A stretch of DNA of 18,735 bases from Euryarchaeota archaeon UBA173 (GCA_002498925.1 DAJH01000025.1:1-18735), one strand, 5' to 3'; positions 7,269 to 15,233 are shown, counted from the stretch's first letter. Notes: generated by a model from the letters alone, not told the origin. Program-made: numbers and translations.

Positions 7269-8381
7269 TCACTCTACTCTCTGCACAGGTAACTCCGGTT
7301 CAACCGAGTCCCCATTCACCTCTCCCAGTAATTCGGTCAGAGGGGGGCTGTTTTGAGCACGATGGTATATCTCCCTCAGAGTTTGGTCCCCTATCTCGAG
7401 GTAGACTCTCGTTGTCGCTATGCTGGAGTGACCCAGGAGGCGTTGGATAGTCACCAAATCAGCGCCACGTTCCAGTAGGCCAGTAGCGAAGGTGTGGCGA
7501 AGGGTATGGGGGCTAAGTCTTGATTTCGGAATATCGGCCGCCTCGGCAAGCTTGTCTATCAGCTTCTGAACTGATCTCGGATTCATCCTCCTTCCTCGAC
7601 TTGAAAGAAGGAGCGCCCTCTCCTCTTTGCCGTCCGAGCTCAGTTTATTCCTTGACCTCCTGATTGGCATCCAAGCCTCGACGGCTCTGACTGTGGCTTC
7701 GGTGAACAGCACGGTCCTGTCCTTCTCACCCTTGCCCCCTATCACCAGAGCAGAGAGATCCTCCAGGTCCAAATCCTCAATATCTAGGCCACAAAGCTCT
7801 GACACCCTCAGTCCTGTTTCTAGGAGTATGGTCACTACTGGCGAGGACAATGGGTCTTCTGAGTTACCGGACGCCTTTCTCAGACGAATGAGCTCCGAGC
7901 GTCCGAGCGTCCGAGGAAGCGTCTTCCTACGAGTCGGCCTCTGTATCCAGTCAGGAACAGTATGACCAAACCAACCTAGAAGATGCGATATTGCCGCTAT
8001 TCTGGCATTCAGGGAAGACGGCCTCAACTCCCCCAAGCTATTCATCCATGCGTCCATTCTTCCCCCGCTTGGGTTTGCAATAGTGTGAAAGTCCTCTACG
8101 CTAGCTGTTTGCATCTGCTCCCAGTCCCTCTCTGTTTCTCCAGGCAGGCATGTGGTGCTGAATGTCTTGGCTGCAACCGTATAGGCTCTGATAGTGTGAA
8201 CGCTCTTTTTCTCAGTTCTAAGCTGCTGGACCCAGCACTCATACCAAGGTAGGCCAGACAGCCTCTGGAGTCTCGGGGGAAGTCGACCAGAGTAGGAGTC
8301 GTCCTGAACAACATGTTCGGATCTACCAATCATGTTGGTCCAGGTCTCAGTCTGCTGACCATTCAACTCTCTTTCTACCAT
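7269..8381 (-). CDS. xerA: Tyrosine recombinase, XerA/XerC-XerD family
   Basis: This is a site-specific recombinase; archaeal XerA resolves chromosome dimers at a dif site without a second Xer partner. The product is 370 aa with an N-terminal SAM-like core-binding domain (about 45-140, including EKKSVHTIRAYTVAAKTF) and a C-terminal catalytic domain. The full active site is present: R192 in ETGLRVSEL, K217 in GGKGEKDR, H292 and R295 in SPHTLRHTFAT, H318 in LLGHSS and Y327 in TTRVYLEI. It is longer than typical Xer proteins (about 300 aa), with about 45 extra N-terminal residues and a polar C-terminal tail. The ATG at 8381 is preceded by GGCGGGG. Nothing around it suggests an integrated element, so a housekeeping role is more likely than an integrase, but context alone cannot exclude the latter. 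Confidence 0.93.
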   Translation of the reverse strand: MVERELNGQQTETWTNMIGRSEHVVQDDSYSGRLPPRLQRLSGLPWYECWVQQLRTEKKSVHTIRAYTVAAKTFSTTCLPGETERDWEQMQTASVEDFHTIANPSGGRMDAWMNSLGELRPSSLNARIAAISHLLGWFGHTVPDWIQRPTRRKTLPRTLGRSELIRLRKASGNSEDPLSSPVVTILLETGLRVSELCGLDIEDLDLEDLSALVIGGKGEKDRTVLFTEATVRAVEAWMPIRRSRNKLSSDGKEERALLLSSRGRRMNPRSVQKLIDKLAEAADIPKSRLSPHTLRHTFATGLLERGADLVTIQRLLGHSSIATTRVYLEIGDQTLREIYHRAQNSPPLTELLGEVNGDSVEPELPVQRVE

Positions 8382-8522
8382 GTTCCCCGCCTTTCAGCCT
8401 CCAGAGGAGGTGCATCCCTGTCCCTAAGGACGAGCCCAAGTCAACCACCGAGGTATTGAATGCTTCTCTCACCGACCGTTCTAGGCGGTCCGTTTGTCGA
8501 TTGATTGCATACCGCCAGAGAC

Positions 8523-9479
8523 CTAGTAAGCCTCTGATGTGCCTTCGTCATTGACTTCCTGTTCAGTCGGGACCTCAGAAGAATCGTCTGGAGCCATCTT
8601 CTGCTCCCATATCCGGTTCAGATGCTGAATGATCTTGCTTGCCACATTTACGCCTGAGGCCGCCTCGATTCCTTCCAGTCCCGGACTCGAGTTGACCTCT
8701 AGAACCAGGGCCCCCCTTGAAGACTCGAGGAGATCAACTCCCGCGATATCAAGCCCCATAGTTTCTGCGGCTTTGCATGCGATTTCAGAATGCTTGTCAG
8801 GTATCTCAAGCTTCTCGACCTTGGCACCAAGATGGAAATTTGAACGGAATTCTCCACCCCTTGCCTTCCTCCTCATTGCAGCGACTACCTTTCCACCAAC
8901 TACGAATGCCCTGACATCCTGCCCGTGAGACTCCTCGATGTACTCTTGAACAAGCGGCCTCATATTCCTCTCTAGCATCTGGTAAACCAATTGCCTGGCC
9001 TGCTGCTCCGTATGCGCCAGGAAGACCCCAGATCCATGGGTCCCCTCTGTTACCTTGACAACACAGGGAGTTCCACCGACTCTGGAAATAGCTCTCCTCG
9101 TATCTTGCCATGTACCGACATTTGCGGTGATCGGGACAGGAATTCCACGCTCGTTCATCATCTGGCAAGCCATTAGCTTGTCTCTGCTGCTACTGATCCC
9201 ATCCCCTTCGTTCAGGACGATTACGCCCATTCTTTCGAAGGCCTTGACTATCGGGACCCCCCTGCCTGTGATGGAGTTGCCAATTCTGGGAATCACAGCA
9301 TCACAATCTACCGGCCATCCTTTGTTGAAAACCTTGACACCGTTATTGTCGACCACTGTAGTCAGCTTCAGGGGATCTAGTATCTGTACCGACCAGCCAG
9401 CAGCCTCAGCTTCCTCAAACATCCTCTTTGTGCTGTACAACTCGGGCCCCCTCGATAGTATCACTAGTCGAGGCTCCAT
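8523..9479 (-). CDS. rimK: RimK-type ATP-grasp glutamate ligase
   Basis: This ATP-grasp enzyme forms a peptide or amide bond by an acyl-phosphate intermediate, typically adding glutamate to a carboxyl group. The 318-aa product follows bacterial RimK closely along its length: LVILSRGPELYSTKRM at the N-terminus, DAVIPRIGNSITGRG, SSRDKLMACQMM, CVVKVTEGTHGSGV as the ATP-binding loop, VQEYIEESHGQDVRAFVVGG, RRKARGGEFRSNFHLG, and DLLESSRGALVLEVNSSPGLEGIE with the metal-binding E and N. In bacteria RimK modifies ribosomal protein S6; archaeal relatives include MptN and CofF (coenzyme glutamylation) and LysX (lysine synthesis). The substrate here is not determined. I took the ATG at 9479 because it gives the family's normal start and has GGGAG upstream; the frame is open to 9533. 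The acidic tail after about residue 290 is extra. Confidence 0.92.
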   Translation of the reverse strand: MEPRLVILSRGPELYSTKRMFEEAEAAGWSVQILDPLKLTTVVDNNGVKVFNKGWPVDCDAVIPRIGNSITGRGVPIVKAFERMGVIVLNEGDGISSSRDKLMACQMMNERGIPVPITANVGTWQDTRRAISRVGGTPCVVKVTEGTHGSGVFLAHTEQQARQLVYQMLERNMRPLVQEYIEESHGQDVRAFVVGGKVVAAMRRKARGGEFRSNFHLGAKVEKLEIPDKHSEIACKAAETMGLDIAGVDLLESSRGALVLEVNSSPGLEGIEAASGVNVASKIIQHLNRIWEQKMAPDDSSEVPTEQEVNDEGTSEAY

Positions 9480-9614
9480 GACTCCCGCCGACCACAAACC
9501 CCTCTTGAGCCTGTTGCTTTGTGGAATCCTCAATCAGGGCCCCTAGAGCCCTTTAGAGCATTCAGAAAGGCGAAGGGGTTGAAAGCCTCCTTATTCGGCT
9601 AGTGATTGAGTCAG

Positions 9615-11801
9615 ATGCCAGAATGGGACGTGCCAAGCCCTGAGGAACTATCCTCCATGAAGGTCGACGATCTTCGTGAGAGGTGCAGGGAACTCGGATT
9701 AACCGTCTCCGGCAAGAAGCAAGATCTGATCAACAGACTCTTGGATTCTGAGAGAACTGGTGAACCAGAAAACCAGTCCTCCGAGGGTACCCAGGAGGAG
9801 AAGCCAGAGGCTGATGTGAGCGATGCTGTGGACAAACTCCTGGCTCGCTTCGAGGGAGGCGTTGTCTCTGAGCCTGAGCAGGAAGTAATCGAGGCAGAGG
9901 TAATCGAGGCAGAGGTAATCGCGGCCGAAGAGGACGAGGGAGAAGAAGAGGGGGAGTCGATACCAGAGCCAGAGAATGAGCCTGATCCATGGACCTCGAC
10001 CCTAGTCGAAGACGATGCCCCAGAAACCACGGGACCTGTAGATCAGGCATCGATGACAATAGTTCTGCCATCGTTCGATGTTTTCTTTGAGAATTGGAAG
10101 CCAATTTCAGCGGTCTTGGTGGCTGTCATGCTGGCAGGAGTCGGTGCATTCTACCTCTTTAGCGCAGACCCATCGTTTCAAGCTAGACAGCTGAAGTACG
10201 GGGACGAGATGTCTTTCCAGGTAAGCGAGGGAGAAATTAGCATAGTCGGGGACGAGATGATATCGCTTCTGAGAGACGCAGCATCCCCGAGCGCCCTCGA
10301 CGAAATATGCGACGAATTGTCAATCATAATAGATCACGGAACTGGCGATATAGGGGTTAGGGAAGGGACCCTTAGTGATATCCAGCACGCCTCGGACTTA
10401 GATTTCGTAGGTGCTGTAAACTCACCAGATGCATATGGCAGAGACTTCTTGACTGCTGAGCAGTCAATTGATTATGATCTAAATATGGATCTGACATTCA
10501 GGACAGTGACCTCCAGTGGTGAATGCGGCGGCAAGCTCAGCTCACCGGACAATGTCGCCGATATTTCCCTGAATAGGTGGGTGGAGATAGCCGGGAAGGA
10601 GGCCATCCGCTCGGACCTACTGGTGGACTTCACGGATAACAATGGGGAATCCTCCAACCTCCAGGCGATTATCTATGATCTGGAGGAGCTATCAGGCCTG
10701 AATGGAATTTCCCCACTCATGCTCCCCCTGACTCCCATCGAGCTGCACGAAATATTCGGTGACACTATCCTGACGGAGGGAAGTAGCTGGAATGATGACC
10801 CACAGTGGAACTCAGATTGGAGATGGACCGTGGGGCCCGAGACCAAGTCATCATACGGAAATGTGTACCCGATTACAATGTGGAACCAGGACGTCAACGA
10901 CTGCCTGGGTCACGCTACAATGGAACTCAAAGTCAAGAGCAGCAGCCCTTGGCCAGTCGAACAGACCATTGACATCCTAATCGACAAGAGCCTCGAGACA
11001 AGCAACTGTGGTTTCCTCGCCGGCACCGTTTCTTCGCTGTCCCTCCCAGAGGGTACGATCAAGGTCAAGATGAAAATCTCTGAGCAGTCCAGCAGAAGTG
11101 GATCTAAGGACGTCGAGTGGTACTCTACCTACGCAAGCAGGCCTGGCCCGGGTGAGGACAAGCCAAGCAGCTCATCACAGAGGCAATGGGTCTCCTCAAT
11201 GCCAGACGAGTCGACTAGCAGGGACTTTGATCTGGAGGAAGCCATAGAGTGCACCATTGTCAACCACTCAACCTCAGAGCTGGCCATCGCCCTGGAGGGT
11301 ACTGGATACATCTGGCAGGCATATTGGTCACAGCCCACCAGATCGCCCCAGTGGAATATGTCATGGGTCAATGAGGATGACAGGTCAGGTTGGGCTGTAG
11401 TAAGGCAGATAGGCTCTGGGTGTGACATTATTGACTATGGCTCCCACGCATCAGGAACATTTAGCTGGAATAGGGAGGCGGTCCCTGATACGCACACAAT
11501 GTCCCTATTGGAGCAGAGGCTACTAGACGACTTGAGGTATGCACAGCTGAACCCATACCTGGAAGGATCACAGGGAACCTGGCTAGTCGATGTCGAGATA
11601 GGATATCTCCTGACTTCCCCAGATGATGGACTACTGTCAAGCCTTCCCGATATGTTTGCCGATGGACAGGTCACTGTCCTAGTTGACAGGAATTGGGGGA
11701 GTCCGGAAGATGGGGGGAGGGAACACACCCTCAGACTCGCTATGGACGCCGAGACCGGAAGGATGGCAGGCTGGGTTCATACCAACGGCCCTTCGGGCTA
11801 G
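9615..11801 (+). CDS. SAP-domain, single-pass membrane protein with a large external region
   Basis: The 728-aa product begins with a SAP domain (about residues 10-44, LSSMKVDDLRERCRELGL then GKKQDLINRLL), a fold usually found in DNA- or RNA-binding proteins. A long acidic, low-complexity linker follows (about 45-145), containing the repeated VIEAE. One membrane helix lies at about 164-183 (PISAVLVAVMLAGVGAFYLF). The remaining 540 residues are predicted outside the cell: polar, rich in W, S and D, with scattered cysteines, and not recognised. No signal peptide precedes the helix, so the SAP end should stay in the cytoplasm. A TTG at 9606 is an alternative start; the ATG is preceded at 9 nt by GTGA. 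It is divergent from rimK, and parA starts 73 nt after its stop. The SAP and membrane calls are good; function is unknown. Confidence 0.88.
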   Translation: MPEWDVPSPEELSSMKVDDLRERCRELGLTVSGKKQDLINRLLDSERTGEPENQSSEGTQEEKPEADVSDAVDKLLARFEGGVVSEPEQEVIEAEVIEAEVIAAEEDEGEEEGESIPEPENEPDPWTSTLVEDDAPETTGPVDQASMTIVLPSFDVFFENWKPISAVLVAVMLAGVGAFYLFSADPSFQARQLKYGDEMSFQVSEGEISIVGDEMISLLRDAASPSALDEICDELSIIIDHGTGDIGVREGTLSDIQHASDLDFVGAVNSPDAYGRDFLTAEQSIDYDLNMDLTFRTVTSSGECGGKLSSPDNVADISLNRWVEIAGKEAIRSDLLVDFTDNNGESSNLQAIIYDLEELSGLNGISPLMLPLTPIELHEIFGDTILTEGSSWNDDPQWNSDWRWTVGPETKSSYGNVYPITMWNQDVNDCLGHATMELKVKSSSPWPVEQTIDILIDKSLETSNCGFLAGTVSSLSLPEGTIKVKMKISEQSSRSGSKDVEWYSTYASRPGPGEDKPSSSSQRQWVSSMPDESTSRDFDLEEAIECTIVNHSTSELAIALEGTGYIWQAYWSQPTRSPQWNMSWVNEDDRSGWAVVRQIGSGCDIIDYGSHASGTFSWNREAVPDTHTMSLLEQRLLDDLRYAQLNPYLEGSQGTWLVDVEIGYLLTSPDDGLLSSLPDMFADGQVTVLVDRNWGSPEDGGREHTLRLAMDAETGRMAGWVHTNGPSG
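9885..9929 (+). repeat. 15-bp tandem repeat inside the SAP-protein gene
   Basis: The unit GTAATCGAGGCAGAG occurs twice exactly (9885-9899, 9900-9914) and once with three changes (9915-9929). It keeps the frame and encodes VIEAE-VIEAE-VIAAE in the acidic linker, so copy number could vary between strains without breaking the gene. Confidence 0.85.
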
Positions 11802-11823
11802 TGGAGCTTTTGGCATTATTGAT

Positions 11824-11831
11824 GTAATATC
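11824..11831 (+). promoter_or_regulatory. TATA-like box of parA
   Basis: GTAATATC stands out as AT-rich in the 73-nt gap after the SAP gene. At the usual archaeal spacing of about 26 nt, transcription would begin near 11854, directly at the hairpin at 11855. The element is inferred from position and composition only. Confidence 0.45.
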
Positions 11832-11854
11832 AATCGGCACGTTGAACACCCCTC

Positions 11855-11873
11855 CGAGCGCCGAAGGCGCTCG
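11855..11873 (+). promoter_or_regulatory. Perfect 8-bp hairpin directly before the parA start codon
   Basis: CGAGCGCC and GGCGCTCG pair perfectly around a GAA loop, and the ATG begins two bases after the right arm. GAAGG, the only Shine-Dalgarno-like sequence (7 nt before the ATG), spans the loop and right arm, so folding would hide it. It has no T-tract and is unlikely to be a terminator. It could equally be a DNA operator. Confidence 0.6.
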
Positions 11874-11874
11874 T

Positions 11875-12828
11875 ATGAAAGCAGATGAGGGGGACAACCC
11901 CCTTCCTGAAGTCGAGAAGGCCCCCCTGGTGGTCGATGTCGAGTTCGTAGAGACGGAGGAGGCGCATGACGCACCCCTCCTCAATGCAGCCGAGCAGGTC
12001 AGCACAACGCAGGCCAGTGGCCCGATGCACCTCCCCTCTTCTCTCCCCACTCCCGCTGGACGGGCCAGAGTTGTCACCGTAATCAACCAGAAAGGAGGAG
12101 TTGGTAAGACGACGTCGGTGATCAACGTAGCAGCACAAATGGGCCTCAGGGGGCACAAGGTCCTGGTAGTGGATGCGGACTCCCAAGGAAACTGCGCTAC
12201 TGGTCTGGGAGTGGACAAGAGCAAGGTCAGAGCCACCACCAGGGACCTTATCCTCAACCCAGAGACCGCCGTCAACTCAAGGCACGCTACGGCTGTAGAT
12301 AACGTGCACATGATCGTGGGAGACAGGACGCTAGTAGGTTTGGAGCAGGAGATGCTCAGACAGCTAGGCAGGGAAAGGAGGTTGACTGAGGCTATCGCCC
12401 CCCTACTTCCTCACTATGACCTGATCATTATCGACACCCCTCCATCACTTGGACTTGTGACAATCAACGCCCTTGTCGCGAGCGATGGCATAGTGATCCC
12501 AGTTCAGACCGAGTACTTCGCACTAGAGGGACTCGCCCTCCTATCGGGCACCATCAGGGAGGTCAGAGCATTCCTCAACCCCGATCTTGGGGTGGACGGA
12601 GTTCTCATGACCATGCACGCACCGACAAAACTCAACCAGCAGGTCGCCACAGAGCTCAGGGAGTCATTCCCAGATCTGGTGATCGAGCCTGCAATACGTC
12701 GGAACATACGCCTGGCTGAGGCCCCCAGCCATGGAATACCCATACACCTCCACAATCCAACCAGCGCAGGTGGCCAGGACTACCAAGATATCACATCGGT
12801 ACTAGAGAGACGCTGGAGACTGGGTTAG
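11875..12828 (+). CDS. parA: ParA/Soj-family partition ATPase
   Basis: This is a deviant Walker-type ATPase that segregates DNA or positions protein complexes by ATP-driven binding to the nucleoid. The 317-aa product has the full set of motifs: INQKGGVGKTT (Walker A with the signature lysine K73 and K78), VLVVDADSQGN (A'), and LIIIDTPPSLG (Walker B), followed by the family's VIPVQTEYFALEGL and RRNIRLAEAPSHG. About 62 acidic, proline-containing residues precede the ATPase core, longer than most ParA proteins. The frame is open to 11683, inside the SAP gene, but that extension reads as noise; I took the ATG at 11875 because the predicted promoter and hairpin lie just before it. There is no ParB gene beside it; the permease follows at once. 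Its cargo is unknown. Confidence 0.93.
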   Translation: MKADEGDNPLPEVEKAPLVVDVEFVETEEAHDAPLLNAAEQVSTTQASGPMHLPSSLPTPAGRARVVTVINQKGGVGKTTSVINVAAQMGLRGHKVLVVDADSQGNCATGLGVDKSKVRATTRDLILNPETAVNSRHATAVDNVHMIVGDRTLVGLEQEMLRQLGRERRLTEAIAPLLPHYDLIIIDTPPSLGLVTINALVASDGIVIPVQTEYFALEGLALLSGTIREVRAFLNPDLGVDGVLMTMHAPTKLNQQVATELRESFPDLVIEPAIRRNIRLAEAPSHGIPIHLHNPTSAGGQDYQDITSVLERRWRLG

Positions 12829-13728
12829 ATGACCGAACAAACCTCGATCGGGCAAGGCCACATCGCTCCGAATGACTCTCCGAGGGTCGCTGTCCTCTGG
12901 ATGATATTCGGGAGCATCTCTTTCGGTACCATGAATGCCTTGGTGAAGTGGACCTCGACTGAGGCTGACGTGTGGATGATCATACTCGTACGTTCGGCAG
13001 TCATCGCCTTCGCAGTGGCTGGATATGCTGCGGCAAAGGGCCTGAGCCTAAGGGCCAACGACCCTAGGACGATGCTCCTCAGATGCGCCGTCGGACTTTT
13101 CGCGATGATCCTCTACTTCACCGCACTCTCGAGGATACCGATAGGGCAGGCGGTCACCCTCCAATATACCGCACCATTATTCGTTGCACTGCTCTCTGGC
13201 ACAATCATTCGGGAGAAGGTCTCACCATCGGTTGCAGGACTTGTGGTATTCGCATTTGTAGGCATCGTCCTCATCGTATCCCCTGACCTTAGATCGATCG
13301 AGCCAGACGCCCTCCTAGCACTTGGGTCGGGGCTGTTCGCCGCCTTGGCCTACATCTACGTCAGAGAACTCAGGAAAACAGACTCGGCATCAAGCGTGGT
13401 TTTCTGGTTCGCAGCCTTCTCTGTGGCAGGCAGCTTCTTCCAAGCCGCACCGGATATCCCCGACCTCTCACTAGAGGCGGCTGCTGCACTAGTTGGGATA
13501 GGCGTGGGTGCGGGATGTGGACAGGTAGGCATCACCATGGCGTACCATCAGGCGAATGCTGCGTGGGTTAGTGCGTTCTCATACCTCACGGTCATAGTGG
13601 CCACCTTCTATGGCTGGCTGATATTTGGCGAGACTCTGGCTTTGGCCGACTGGATAGGTGGAATCCTAATCGTAGGCTCAGGTATTGCACTGGTGTTCAT
13701 GGCGCCTTCTGGCGATTCCCAACACTAG
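12829..13728 (+). CDS. EamA/DMT-family permease
   Basis: This is an inner-membrane transporter of the drug/metabolite superfamily; relatives export amino acids, nucleosides or other metabolites. The 299-aa product has about 10 membrane helices in two EamA repeats (about residues 22-148 and 157-292). Typical features are the first-repeat opening WMIFGSISFGTMNALVKW, the ALSRIPIGQAVTLQYTAPLF segment and its second-repeat counterpart AYHQANAAWVSAFSYLTVI. The ATG begins directly after the parA TAG, so the two genes are almost certainly co-transcribed. Its TAG stop shares CTAG with the stop of the opposing small gene. The substrate cannot be predicted, and no functional link to ParA is evident. Confidence 0.92.
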   Translation: MTEQTSIGQGHIAPNDSPRVAVLWMIFGSISFGTMNALVKWTSTEADVWMIILVRSAVIAFAVAGYAAAKGLSLRANDPRTMLLRCAVGLFAMILYFTALSRIPIGQAVTLQYTAPLFVALLSGTIIREKVSPSVAGLVVFAFVGIVLIVSPDLRSIEPDALLALGSGLFAALAYIYVRELRKTDSASSVVFWFAAFSVAGSFFQAAPDIPDLSLEAAAALVGIGVGAGCGQVGITMAYHQANAAWVSAFSYLTVIVATFYGWLIFGETLALADWIGGILIVGSGIALVFMAPSGDSQH

Positions 13729-13931
13729 TTCTTGATCTCGAAGAAGGAGTCGAGCGTACCGATGATACCATCGGGATTCTCGATTATCTCGAACAACGTA
13801 TTGTCTGAGGTGTAGATCAATAGAGATTGAGGATCCCCTCCCGTTCCCTCTACAGACTGGTACGCGCAAATAGCGTCCATTCTGATCCGTGTCATTCCTA
13901 TTTCTGTCATTGCGTTAATCCACTTGGTCAT
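13725..13931 (-). CDS. Small hypothetical protein, 68 aa
   Basis: I do not recognise this protein with confidence. It is soluble and reads as alternating strands: MTRIRMDAICAYQSVEG, then QSLLIYTSDNTLFEIIEN, then a short C-terminal helix. This layout is loosely like small FlbD-type beta proteins, but I would not assign it. The ATG is at 13931; ATGs at residues 8, 13 and 18 are alternatives, and residue 8 (MTEIGM) is attractive. AT-rich ATTAAG lies about 26 nt before 13931, where a TATA element would give a leaderless transcript. The stop overlaps the permease stop on the opposite strand within CTAG. It lies 46 nt downstream of the deiodinase-like gene on the same strand. Confidence 0.62.
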   Translation of the reverse strand: MTKWINAMTEIGMTRIRMDAICAYQSVEGTGGDPQSLLIYTSDNTLFEIIENPDGIIGTLDSFFEIKN

Positions 13932-13977
13932 GGGCCGGGCGCCCCAAGCGAGCCTCTTAATCGTTTATGGAAGGGGT

Positions 13978-14670
13978 TCATTCAAGGAACTCTGAAACTT
14001 CATCCAGACTCTTACGAGATATATGTGGAACTCTCGCGTCCTGAGCAGGAAATCCTACGGGCATAAGCAGCATTGCATGCTCATGCTCCGGGCGTTGTAG
14101 TATATCCCTCAGGAACCCCATTGGGGAGGGGGTGTGCGTAAGTGTCACTAGTCCCATATTGTGAATCGCAGCCACGAAGAGTCCAGCAGCAATTCCGCAG
14201 GACTCCTGGGAGTAGTAAGTCGGGGACATTTCTCCAGACGCACGCTTTCTTTGCGAGTGCCTGAAAAGAACCACTACCCATGGTGCTTCAGTAATGTGAT
14301 CCTTCACGTGATCAGTCCCCAGGGGATCTAGCACCTCTTTCCATGCTTCGGGAACTCTTTCCTCGTAGAATTTTCGCTCCTCCTCCTCTGCCGCCTCCCT
14401 TATCCTCAACTTGAGAGCCTGGTTAGATATCGCTACAAAAGTCCAGGGCTGGAGGTGCGCTCCAGATGGAGAGGTACTAGCAGTCTTCACCGCAGTCTCG
14501 ATTAGCTCTCGGGGAACCCGTCTGTCAGAGAAGTGACGTGTCGTCCTTCTCCCGTCCATCAGTTCGAAGAAGGCCTCGGCGTTCGCATGCATCTGCTCAA
14601 GAGGCAACTCTTCGAAAACCAGTCTTACGAAACCCTGGTCCCCCTCGTCCTCGCCCATGGCATGGCTCAC
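13978..14670 (-). CDS. Nitroreductase-family flavoprotein, iodotyrosine-deiodinase-like
   Basis: This is an FMN-dependent enzyme of the nitroreductase fold that most resembles iodotyrosine deiodinase (IYD), which removes halogen from halotyrosines reductively. The 230-aa product shows the FMN-binding RRTTRHFSDRRVP (41-53) and TSPSGAHLQPWTFV (66-79), and the C-terminal LVTLTHTPSPMGFL and LLMPVGFP. The IYD substrate triad is present at the spacing of the human enzyme (E157, Y161, K182): E98, Y102 and K123 here, in EEEERKFYEE and the following helix. There is no membrane anchor, so the protein is cytoplasmic. The GTG start at 14670 overlaps the upstream stop as GTGA; ATG at 14658 is an alternative. 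Family is confident; halotyrosine activity is inference from the triad. Confidence 0.88.
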   Translation of the reverse strand: MSHAMGEDEGDQGFVRLVFEELPLEQMHANAEAFFELMDGRRTTRHFSDRRVPRELIETAVKTASTSPSGAHLQPWTFVAISNQALKLRIREAAEEEERKFYEERVPEAWKEVLDPLGTDHVKDHITEAPWVVVLFRHSQRKRASGEMSPTYYSQESCGIAAGLFVAAIHNMGLVTLTHTPSPMGFLRDILQRPEHEHAMLLMPVGFPAQDARVPHISRKSLDEVSEFLE

Positions 14671-15233
14671 TCGCGCCTGCCCATCAAGCCTGCCATCGAA
14701 ATGGCGAGAAGAGGCCCCACGACACCGAATCCAGGGAGCATTCCGGAATCTTCCTCAGAACTGCTCTCATCTATGCAATCCTGATCCGACCCCCCCCATT
14801 CTCCACTGTCATACCAGCAGTCGGACCATACCTTCCACCCGAATCCAGTTTCCGGCACGCTGGTCGTGTTACCGTCCACCCAGTTCAATTCGACTCTCCA
14901 ATTGACGTATGTGACGGTATCATCAGGAACAATTGATGCCTCCCATGCGCCTTCTGAGGTCTGAAACATCGAATGTGACTCTGGGGCGTAGCACACCCCA
15001 GAGTTGATGCAGATTTGAGTGATCCAACTAACATTGGTCCCATTCCCACGCGCTTCCTCAGTCAGAACCAAGGCCAATTCGAAATCACTCCCTGCAGAGG
15101 CCTCGTTGGGATACATTATTTCTTCGATATCAGTACCTTCGACCGTGGTATCCTCGTTGATGCCGCTCTCTCCAGCGCTGGTGATTGGAACTATCAAAAC
15201 GGCGCACACAAGCAAACATGCAACTACGCGCAT
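14667..15233 (-). CDS. Secreted surface protein with a PGF-CTERM-like sorting signal
   Basis: The 188-aa product has a signal peptide (about 1-20, VACLLVCAVLIVPITSA), a polar extracellular domain and a C-terminal sorting tail. The tail reads LPGFGVVGPLLAISMAGLMGRRE: a PGF motif (167-169), a hydrophobic helix and a basic end, as in PGF-CTERM proteins that archaeosortase A processes and that become lipid-anchored at the cell surface. The middle looks like an Ig-like or Fn3-like beta sandwich (FELALVLTEEARG, YVNWRVELNWVDGNTT), with four cysteines (C75, C81, C139, C153) that could form two disulfides. NGT, NVS and NTT are possible N-glycosylation sites. The acidic, serine-rich stretch before PGF is a typical wall spacer. 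Its TGA overlaps the start of the deiodinase-like gene. The ligand or role is unknown. Confidence 0.83.
   Translation of the reverse strand: MRVVACLLVCAVLIVPITSAGESGINEDTTVEGTDIEEIMYPNEASAGSDFELALVLTEEARGNGTNVSWITQICINSGVCYAPESHSMFQTSEGAWEASIVPDDTVTYVNWRVELNWVDGNTTSVPETGFGWKVWSDCWYDSGEWGGSDQDCIDESSSEEDSGMLPGFGVVGPLLAISMAGLMGRRE

Noticed and set aside
7894..7917. Tandem TCCGAGCG repeats
   Set aside because: They are two exact copies and one partial copy inside the well-conserved XerA gene, coding for ordinary residues (TLGRSEL); no sign of a separate function.
7269..8381. XerA as the integrase of a mobile element
   Set aside because: No tRNA target, direct repeats, or phage or plasmid genes are visible, and the neighbours look like core genes.
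8382..8522. Possible dif site for XerA in the gap between xerA and rimK
   Set aside because: I saw no 28-bp element with paired recombinase arms in this 141-nt gap; dif sites are often far from the gene.
9611..10104. Long minus-strand frames opposite the SAP gene
   Set aside because: They are serine-, proline- and arginine-rich mirror frames of the acidic linker, with no motif and no ribosome binding site.
11683..11874. Longer ParA reading frame overlapping the SAP gene
   Set aside because: The extra residues look like noise from the other frame, and a predicted promoter and hairpin lie just before ATG 11875.
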